Assembly (NCBI GenBank): GCA_947178145.1
Contig: CAMWXE010000016.1
Coordinates: forward strand, 1-64,000
Direction of reading: 5' to 3'
Source: an uncultured Lachnospiraceae bacterium
GTDB lineage: Bacteria > Bacillota > Clostridia > Lachnospirales > Lachnospiraceae
Length of the DNA stretch: 64,000 nt
Part shown: piece by piece, positions 1 to 7,269 of the stretch
How the letters are laid out: each line of letters opens with the position of its first letter
Position numbering within the stretch: the first letter of the stretch is position 1
The notes under the pieces: generated by a model
Told to the model about the DNA's origin: nothing
Seen by the model: the letters and a program-made list of their open reading frames with translations, nothing else
The model's database searches: none
Program-made: the position numbers and the translations under genes

Positions 1-203
1 GACTAAGAATAACGAAATTCCACTGGGCAAATTTATGCAGGGCATAAATTTGCATATTGAAAGTGGAAAGTTATTCTAAGTCAGCAAAGGACACTGACTA
101 AGAATAACGAAATTCCACTGGGCAAATTTATGCAGGGCATAAATTTGCATGTTGAAAGTGGAAAGTTATTCTAAGTCAGTAAAGGACACTGACTTAGAAT
201 AAC
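1..203. repeat. 95-bp tandem repeat (2 full copies, 1-95 and 96-190, plus the start of a third), each able to fold into a long hairpin
   Basis: Unit GACTAAGAATAACGAAATTCCACTGGGCAAATTTATGCAGGGCATAAATTTGCAT(A/G)TTGAAAGTGGAAAGTTATTCTAAGTCAG(C/T)AAAGGACACT. Nested arms: GACTwAGAATAAC/GTTATTCTAAGTC, TTCCACT/AGTGGAA, GCAAATTTATGC/GCATAAATTTGC. May extend left of the window. Confidence 0.95.
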
Positions 204-244
204 GAAATTCGCATAATGAAAAAGGAATAATAATGAGGAGCATT

Positions 245-889
245 ATGGCAAATAAAATAGAAGCAATCATATTTGACCTTGACGGAACGATGTGGAATGC
301 GCTTGACGGAATCCACCAGACATGGAATCCGGTGGTGGCAAACCACCCTGAATACAGGAAAGAGCCGATTACGTTTGAGGAGTTAGAAGGCTGTCTCGGG
401 CTTCCCATGACAGATATTGCAGCGAAATTGTTTCCGAAAACGACGGCGGAACAGCAGCAGGCGCTGATGGACGAGTGCTGTGCAGCGGAGAACGCCTATC
501 TGTCAGAGCACGGCGGAATCCTCTACCCCGGTCTTGAGGAGACCTTGCTGGAGCTGAAAAAAAGCTACAAACTTTTTGTGGTGAGCAATTGCCAGCAGGG
601 GTATATTGAGAGCTTTATCAAGGCGCATAAGCTTGCGGACTGTTTTGATGATATCGAGTGCTGGGGAAACAATCTGCTTCCAAAGGGTGAGAACAACAAG
701 CTGATCATGGAGCGCAACCAAGTGACAAAAGCTGTGTATGTAGGCGATACCGCGGGCGACGAGGAGTCCGCGAGAGTGGCGGGCATCCCGTTTATCTTTG
801 CGGAATACGGATTTGGCGAGGCCAAGGCGCCGGACTACAGGCTGGAGGCGTTTGCAAAACTGCCAGGGCTGATGGAGCAGATTGGATAG
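245..889 (+). CDS. HAD-superfamily hydrolase (phosphoglycolate phosphatase-like)
   Basis: IIFDLDGTMWNA motif I, VVSNCQQGY motif II, YVGDTAGDEESARVAGI motif IV. Confidence 0.9.
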   Translation: MANKIEAIIFDLDGTMWNALDGIHQTWNPVVANHPEYRKEPITFEELEGCLGLPMTDIAAKLFPKTTAEQQQALMDECCAAENAYLSEHGGILYPGLEETLLELKKSYKLFVVSNCQQGYIESFIKAHKLADCFDDIECWGNNLLPKGENNKLIMERNQVTKAVYVGDTAGDEESARVAGIPFIFAEYGFGEAKAPDYRLEAFAKLPGLMEQIG

Positions 890-907
890 CCTGTGGGAGG
901 TTTATCG

Positions 908-1036
908 ATGGATTATAAACCATTGCCAGTAGGAATCAGCGATTATAAACATGTCAGCTGCCATGGCACCGCATTCTGCGGCAAGGAGTGCGTGGTGCAA
1001 TGCAGCGATTCAGAGGATAGGAGGAGACTAAGATGA
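908..1036 (+). pseudogene. 42-aa ORF whose N-terminus resembles the start of AAA-ATPase-like/PD-(D/E)XK proteins; ATGA overlap with ddh
   Basis: MDYKPLPVGISDYKHVSCHGTAFCGKECVVQCSDSEDRRRLR; GGGAGG RBS at 895-900; the KPLPVGISDYK start resembles AAA-ATPase_like N-termini, but the expected YYVDKT and Walker A are absent. Confidence 0.4.
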
Positions 1037-2019
1037 GTACACGAATAGGAATAATAGGATACGGCAATCTGGGGCGCGGCGTGGAGTGTGCAGTCAGGCA
1101 GAACAACGACATGGAGCTTGCCGCAGTGTTTACACGCAGAACTCCGGATACCGTCCCGATTCTGACAGACACGGCAAAAGTCTGTAATATAGCGGATGTG
1201 GCAGACTGGAAGGATAAGATCGACGTGATGATCCTGTGCGGCGGCAGTGCCACGGATCTGCCAGTGCAGACGCCGGAGTACGTAAAAGATTTTAATGTGA
1301 TTGACAGCTTTGACACGCACGCCAGGATACCTGAACACTTTGCGAATGTGGATGCGGCTGCAAAGGAAAATGCGCACATTGGAATTATTTCTGTTGGCTG
1401 GGACCCGGGAATGTTCTCACTGAACCGTCTGTATGCGAACGCCATCCTGCCGGAGGGAACAGATTACACATTCTGGGGAAAAGGTGTCAGCCAGGGACAC
1501 TCCGATGCGATTCGCAGAATCAAAGGCGTCAGGAATGCAAAACAGTACACCATTCCCGTCGAGTCCGCGCTGGAGGCAGCGCGTTCAGGAAGCAATCCTG
1601 AACTCACGACAAGACAGAAGCACACAAGAGAGTGTTTTGTTGTGCTGGAGGAGGGCGCAGACGCGGTAAAAGTTGAGGAGGAAATCAAGACCATGCCCAA
1701 CTATTTTGCGGATTACGACACGACAGTGCACTTTATCAGTGAGGAGGAACTGCTCCAAAACCACAGCGGGATTCCGCATGGCGGCTTTGTGCTGCGAAGC
1801 GGCGTGACAGGCTGGGAGAAGGAAAATAAGCATTTGATTGAGTACAGCTTAAAGCTGGATTCCAACCCGGAATTTACAGCGAGCGTGCTCGTTGCATACG
1901 CGCGTGCGGCACACCGTCTTTCGCAAGAAGGGCAGAGCGGGTGCAGGACGGTATTTGATATCGCACCGGCGTATTTGAGCGCAAAGAGCGCGGAGGAGCT
2001 GCGGGCTTCGATGCTGTAG
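1033..2019 (+). CDS. ddh: meso-diaminopimelate D-dehydrogenase
   Basis: MSTRIGIIGYGNLGRGVECAVRQNNDMELAAVFTRR Rossmann start; full-length DAP dehydrogenase-like sequence (WDPGMFSLNRLYANAILPEG). Confidence 0.9.
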   Translation: MSTRIGIIGYGNLGRGVECAVRQNNDMELAAVFTRRTPDTVPILTDTAKVCNIADVADWKDKIDVMILCGGSATDLPVQTPEYVKDFNVIDSFDTHARIPEHFANVDAAAKENAHIGIISVGWDPGMFSLNRLYANAILPEGTDYTFWGKGVSQGHSDAIRRIKGVRNAKQYTIPVESALEAARSGSNPELTTRQKHTRECFVVLEEGADAVKVEEEIKTMPNYFADYDTTVHFISEEELLQNHSGIPHGGFVLRSGVTGWEKENKHLIEYSLKLDSNPEFTASVLVAYARAAHRLSQEGQSGCRTVFDIAPAYLSAKSAEELRASML

Positions 2020-2025
2020 TCTTAA

Positions 2026-2096
2026 GGAACTGTAGAATAATTTACTCTCGAAGAAATATTCTGCGCAATCTGTATCACTTATTTTCCTACAGTTCC
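2026..2096. mobile_element. Internally deleted copy (71 bp) of the 158-bp MITE family
   Basis: GGAACTGTAG...CTACAGTTCC TIRs; flanks TAA/TGA; interior CTCGAAGAAATATTCTGCGCAATCTG shared with the full copies. Confidence 0.8.
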
Positions 2097-2100
2097 TGAG

Positions 2101-2146
2101 CAGAGAGAACAGGAGCAGGTTTAAAAATCTGCTCCTGTTCTCTCTG
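2101..2146. terminator. Perfect 18-bp stem hairpin between convergent ddh and ABC exporter genes
   Basis: CAGAGAGAACAGGAGCAG-GTTTAAAAAT-CTGCTCCTGTTCTCTCTG; convergent location; no strong T-tract. Confidence 0.6.
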
Positions 2147-2166
2147 GAGAAACTTTGCGAAATCTA

Positions 2167-3753
2167 TCATGCTTCGCTCACGCGAAATGTATCTGCCCTG
2201 ACAACCATATCATATTTTGCAAGGTTTTTCTCGGAAACATCATGTGTAATAATAATCACGGTCTTGTCCTTCATCTCTCTGCTCTGTAACAAGTATTCCT
2301 GCACCTTTTCCGTATTTACAGCATCCATTGCTGAAAATGGTTCATCCATCAAAACAATCGGTGTATTTTTGGCGATAATGCGAAGAAATGCAATCAATTG
2401 TTTTTCCCCGCCACTCATTTTCTGGCAGTCTGCATTTTCTAGGGCGTCTTGTTTTTTGTTCCAGAATTTATTCCAAATCTGTGCGCCAACGGTAGGATAA
2501 GCGTCAAATATTGTGATATTATCATGGACGCCTGCATGGTAAAGATACTCATTTTGGTCGATATAGGATATGCATGCTGAAGTATCGAGCTCATATATCG
2601 GTTTTTCATCCAGAAGAATCGTTCCCGAATCTGGCTGAAGGTACTGCATAATCAGTTTCAGCAATGTGGTTTTTCCGCAGCCATTGCTGCCGATGATGGC
2701 ATATTTTTTTCCTTTTTCAAAATCCAGCTTGTCAATTCGAATATGAAACCCGCCATTTTGATAATCAACATCGTGAAACGTAATCCCCTTTTCCACCTTT
2801 TGCGGCGCGGGATAATCCTTCCTGATTCCAGAACTTAAGATGTGCAGAAATTTTTTCCGAACTTCATCTGTGGACTGGATAGCGCTGACATCATACAGGA
2901 TGGATTCCAGCGGTGAGATAAAGCTGCTCACATAACTGAATGTGGCAACCCCTGCGCCGATACTGATTTCTCCGTTAATCAGAAGCACGCAGGCGCAGAT
3001 AAAGGTTACAATCTGAATGATTCTGATTGCCGCATCGTTAATGCTTAGAGAAATGGTCTTGCTTTTTCCATAAGCATACCGTTTGTCTGCTGTTGTATTC
3101 AGTGATTTTTCGTGGACCTTGAGAATATTCTTTCTGGTAAAAATATTGACAAGTTTGTATCCGTTCAAAAGATCAGTGATACAATGAACATACGCTGCCA
3201 TTTGGTTTTGATATTCCATTCTCTTATCAGACATAATTTTTCCGGTAATTTTGGGACCAGTCACCACCAGAAAAGATGAAAGGATGATTGCCAATGCAAT
3301 TCGCCAGTCCACGTATACGACAATGACCACCGCATAAATGACAAACATGTTGACAGAACGGAACACATCAATCCATGGCGTGAGATAATCCTGGTCAATT
3401 GCTGTGATATCATTGCCTTGTATGGATATGTAGTCGCTTGTGGAGTAAGCATAAAAGCTTTTCTCCTCTTTTTTCAGCAGTGAGCAGATAAAGTCTGTTT
3501 TTAATGCCTTCTCAAACGTAATGGCAGTTTTCCATGTGCATATCATACATAGATAGACGCAGACACAGGATAATCCCTGCAGAATGATAAAGAGTGCTAT
3601 AATAGCAGGAATTCGGGATAACATACCTTTGGCAAGACTGTCAAACAGCTCTTTTTGCATCACAGGAATATACGCCGCAAAAATGGTACATAATACGTCA
3701 AATAGTATATCAATGATAATGTATTTTATAACAGGTCTAATATATTTTTTCAT
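2167..3753 (-). CDS. ABC exporter, fused permease/ATP-binding protein
   Basis: Walker A IIGSNGCGKTTLLKL, signature MSGGEKQLIAFLRI, Walker B PIVLMDEPFSA, N-terminal TM helices. Confidence 0.9.
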   Translation of the reverse strand: MKKYIRPVIKYIIIDILFDVLCTIFAAYIPVMQKELFDSLAKGMLSRIPAIIALFIILQGLSCVCVYLCMICTWKTAITFEKALKTDFICSLLKKEEKSFYAYSTSDYISIQGNDITAIDQDYLTPWIDVFRSVNMFVIYAVVIVVYVDWRIALAIILSSFLVVTGPKITGKIMSDKRMEYQNQMAAYVHCITDLLNGYKLVNIFTRKNILKVHEKSLNTTADKRYAYGKSKTISLSINDAAIRIIQIVTFICACVLLINGEISIGAGVATFSYVSSFISPLESILYDVSAIQSTDEVRKKFLHILSSGIRKDYPAPQKVEKGITFHDVDYQNGGFHIRIDKLDFEKGKKYAIIGSNGCGKTTLLKLIMQYLQPDSGTILLDEKPIYELDTSACISYIDQNEYLYHAGVHDNITIFDAYPTVGAQIWNKFWNKKQDALENADCQKMSGGEKQLIAFLRIIAKNTPIVLMDEPFSAMDAVNTEKVQEYLLQSREMKDKTVIIITHDVSEKNLAKYDMVVRADTFRVSEA

Positions 3754-3903
3754 ACCTCTTTCCTCTTAATTTCTTCATTTTCTGTATTATCATATACATA
3801 TCAACCACCTCCTTCTCTGTTTTTTTGCTGATTTCAGAACCTGCATAACACAAATCCTTAACAGCGCTTTTATTATACATCAATCTGAAAAAGAATGCTA
3901 TAT

Positions 3904-4235
3904 TTACTCTCCAATATGCACCACTTTCGCTTGTGGATAATCCCGCAAAATCTTATCGGTATCCCTGTGCGTGACAAGGATGACGGCTGCGTCGGAATCC
4001 AGGAACTGATAAACCTCACTCAGCCGGCTATGATTGACGCTTGCGTCTGCTTCGTCCAGCAGAATCAGCGGACTTGACACTTCTCGCATCACGGACAGGT
4101 TCTCGAGCTGCACCTCACCGCCAGAGCCTTCCCGCTCAAAATAACAATAGCTGTCCTGATTTTGCAAAAAAAGCGTTGCAAAGTTCCGCAGCTCACAATC
4201 CGCAGTCTCTTTACCGTCTAACAATATATGCCCTT
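3904..4235 (-). pseudogene. C-terminal remnant of a second ABC ATPase
   Basis: DEGHILLDGKETAD...GSGGEVQLENLSVMREVSSPLILLDEADASVN...AAVILVTHRD; no Walker A; begins just after the HelD remnant stop. Confidence 0.7.
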
Positions 4236-4250
4236 CGTCAGCCCCCTCCC

Positions 4251-5696
4251 CCTTACGGTTCCAGAAACCGACTCTTCTTCCCGCAATAAAGCAGCTTCAG
4301 ATGATGCATGGCCCTTGTGCATGCCACATAAAGCAGACTGCGGTCATATTCTGTACGATAATTTCTCTGGTCAGCATCCACAATTAGGACCTCGTCAAAT
4401 TCCAGTCCCTTGGAAAGCGACACGGATGTCACAATTGCACCGCCATAGAACATATCTGTATCATAAGGAACTGTAGGAAAATAACTGACGCATCTTGACT
4501 TGTCTATTTCTCCGATAGCACAGCACAAAAAGCCTCGCCGTAGCCCACTACGCCTGCGTTTTTTGTACTGCACTCTCGAAGAAATATCCTGCGCAATCTG
4601 CATCAGTTATTTTTCTACAGTTCCTAAGTAAAAAGATGAACTTCGCCTACACCAGACAGCACATCAAATAAAGCCTCCGCCTGTAAATGGCTTTTGCAGA
4701 TAATTCCCAGTTTTCCCGCTTTCTTATCTGCCTGTGCGCGGCAAATCTCACTTACAAGATAAGCCTCTTCATCCGACCGGCTCTCAAATGCGATCTCCAA
4801 GGGCTCATGGCCATGCCGCTCAATTGGTTCCAGATTTCGGTTTTCCTTAATCTTTCCCGCATAATTCATAATCTCGCAGGTTGAACGGTAGCTTTTATAT
4901 AGTTCTATCAACTGTGATCGAGGGTAAAGCTCTTTTAAGAAATCAGCGTGATTTTCAGCAAAAGGGACAACATTCTGGCAGAAATCTCCGAGAATTGTCT
5001 TCCGGCAGTCGTAAAGTTTGTTGATAACCGCATATTGAACAGGCGAATAATCCTGCATTTCATCAATGACCAGATGCAGGATTTCCGGCTCCCTTGCAAA
5101 GCCTTCCAGATACATTTTGATATATACAAGCGGAAAAATATCTGCGCTCTCGATCTCCATTCCCTCCTGATAACAAAAGTAATCTGTCTTCTCAAGATAT
5201 TCATAAAAATGTCTGTACAACTGCATGACATTATTATGTTCAAATCTTGCCATCAGCCACTCAAACAAGTCATTTCTGTGAACCTCTCTGATATCTCCGG
5301 AGACAAGCGCCGCAATCTCGTGAAAACGTTCCCAAACCGGGAGCGCTTCTCTGATATTGTAGCATTTTCGCAGATAGGCTGCCTCCACGATGCCGCCCTC
5401 ATAGGGATAATCTTCCTCATGAAAATTTTCTTTACTGCATTTGAGCAGATAATCATCTAACGTTCTTAGAAATTCTATCGTATTTTTAAACTGGTTTCTT
5501 TTTTTCCAATCTGCATCCGCATCCCTCTGTAAATACCGCTCTGACTGCAGATCCATTCTTTCACAATGATATTCTTTTCCAAGAATTTTTCGTGCAATAT
5601 CGTCCATGGCAATACAGCTGACATTCTCCTCGCCAAGCTCTGGAAGGACTTCTGCAATATAATCGACAAAAACGCCAATAGCAATAACGTTTTCTC
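4251..5696 (-). pseudogene. HelD/UvrD-type helicase remnant, 5'-truncated and split by a MITE
   Basis: NVIAIGVFVDYIAEVLPELGEENVSCIAMDDIARKILG... LHLVIDEMQDYSPVQYAVINKLY (4624-5696); C-terminal IVTSVSLSKGLEFDEVLIVDADQRNYRTEYDRSLLYVACTRAMHHL (4253-4466); no Walker A region. Confidence 0.85.
4467..4624. mobile_element. 158-bp palindromic MITE inserted in the HelD-like gene
   Basis: TIR GGAACTGTAG/CTACAGTTCC; 3-bp TAA duplication at 4464-4466 and 4625-4627; second 158-bp copy at 45020-45177 in inverted orientation. Confidence 0.9.
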
Positions 5697-6930
5697 AAAC
5701 AGCAGTTATCCGTGCAAGCATCTCCTCTATTGCGGTCCGATCTTCCGGTTTATCATAGGAGACTGTAATCAGAAAAAACCACGCGCCAGTAATTACTTCA
5801 GCCTCCACAAACCAAAACATGGTCTCCGCTTCCGCAATCTGCCGCCAGCCATAGCGAATGCGTCCGTTGGGTATTTCCTGCTCTACCAGATGATTCAGTC
5901 CTTCCCCAAAACGTTCTGAAAATTCTGCGTCCCCCTGCCTGCATTTGTAGGCGCTCACTCTCCATACAGGGCTGTTTACAGAATCATCGCACCAAAGGTT
6001 TGTGCCGCCTCCATTCTCATTTTCTTCCCATTCATATCGGTAAGTTCCTGGCAGTGTCAGGCGCAGCGGACCATAGGATTCTGTCACTGGATTTCTGCGG
6101 TATCCTATCGGAAATTCGTAGGAAAGCATAGAAACGGTTTTTGGTATTGACGGTTTCCGGCGGTGCAGCCTGCATACTTCCCTGTATGCCTCATAGGGGA
6201 GTGGAAGTTCAGGATCTAACTGATAAGCCATCTCCAAATCTGCGAGTATAGATCCGTTTCGTTCCTTATCCTGTTTGCTGCGGGAAGAGGGTCTGAAATA
6301 GCATTGTACCCACAACGTATACAGTGCTCTGTTCCGATAGAAGAGGGCGTCCTGCTTCTCCCTGCCCCACAGAAAGAACCGGTCCGCAAACGCTTCAATT
6401 TCCCCGCGCTCCAATATATTCGACAGGTATTCCCATGCATAGCGGCCCAGGGGGGCAGCAACTGTCCTGTCCACTTCCTCTGGATGGTACCAATCGAGAT
6501 CCCAGCAAAGCAGGATCTGACCGGCGCCATTTTTTTCTACCTGATCATGGCAGAGCTTGAGCAATCCACACAGCCAGGGATAAAAATGTTCTCTGTTCAT
6601 TCGGTCAAAATTCCGGTGAGTATAATATTCTGTCTCATCGTCCACCACCATATCCTGTATTCCAAGCGCTTCTGTAACCTCTATTGCCGCCTTATGGAAG
6701 CCTGCGCCGACCTGGGAAGTCGAGCAGGCCATTTCCACACGCCACTGTCCGGCATTTTCCTGTTCCTGTGACCATGAAAACACCAGATCTCCCAGGGGAC
6801 ACAGGCTGATGCACAGGCTGTCCTCATATACTGCTATCTCATAGCCTGTTTTCTTGGCCATACGCTGCGCAGTCCGAATCAGTGTATCAATCTTTCCTAC
6901 AGTTCCGGTTACATAAAATCCTACCCCCAT
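5695..6930 (-). CDS. Hypothetical protein (about 411 aa)
   Basis: Long ORF, start MGVGFYVTGTVGKIDTLIRTAQRMAKKTGYEIAVYEDSL; no family recognised. Confidence 0.75.
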   Translation of the reverse strand: MGVGFYVTGTVGKIDTLIRTAQRMAKKTGYEIAVYEDSLCISLCPLGDLVFSWSQEQENAGQWRVEMACSTSQVGAGFHKAAIEVTEALGIQDMVVDDETEYYTHRNFDRMNREHFYPWLCGLLKLCHDQVEKNGAGQILLCWDLDWYHPEEVDRTVAAPLGRYAWEYLSNILERGEIEAFADRFFLWGREKQDALFYRNRALYTLWVQCYFRPSSRSKQDKERNGSILADLEMAYQLDPELPLPYEAYREVCRLHRRKPSIPKTVSMLSYEFPIGYRRNPVTESYGPLRLTLPGTYRYEWEENENGGGTNLWCDDSVNSPVWRVSAYKCRQGDAEFSERFGEGLNHLVEQEIPNGRIRYGWRQIAEAETMFWFVEAEVITGAWFFLITVSYDKPEDRTAIEEMLARITAV

Positions 6931-7210
6931 GTTCTTTGTCCTCCTATTCGAAATTCTGATCAAGTATGGAAGAAACATAATCTAAGATTGGTTTCCATCC
7001 ATAGAAATATCCCATAGATGTGATGGCCCTGCTCCAGATAAATTTATACCTATCCGAACTGAACGGCAGTAACCAGGACTAACTACAGCCCAGTTCCGAA
7101 AGCTGCGATATTTCATATACTGGGCATCGTAAAAGCAGGTACACCCTTTATTATACAGGTTTTCAGGCAGATGTAAATCTGCTTTTTTGGATTGCTTACA
7201 AAAAGATACC

Positions 7211-7248
7211 TTGATTTGTGTTCTGGGAAATGATATAATTTCCCAGAA
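7211..7248 (+). promoter_or_regulatory. Methyltransferase promoter with an 11-bp inverted repeat over the -10 box
   Basis: TTGATT (7211-7216) - 17 bp - TATAAT (7234-7239); perfect dyad TTCTGGGAAAT (7221-7231)/ATTTCCCAGAA (7238-7248). Confidence 0.7.
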
Positions 7249-7269
7249 TATGACGAAAGGGGATTAACT

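Noticed and set aside
1-203. CRISPR array
   Set aside because: Units are contiguous 95-bp tandem copies without variable spacers; no cas genes in the window.
943-1445. Overlapping minus-strand ORFs opposite ddh
   Set aside because: Shadow ORFs of a well-supported gene on the plus strand.
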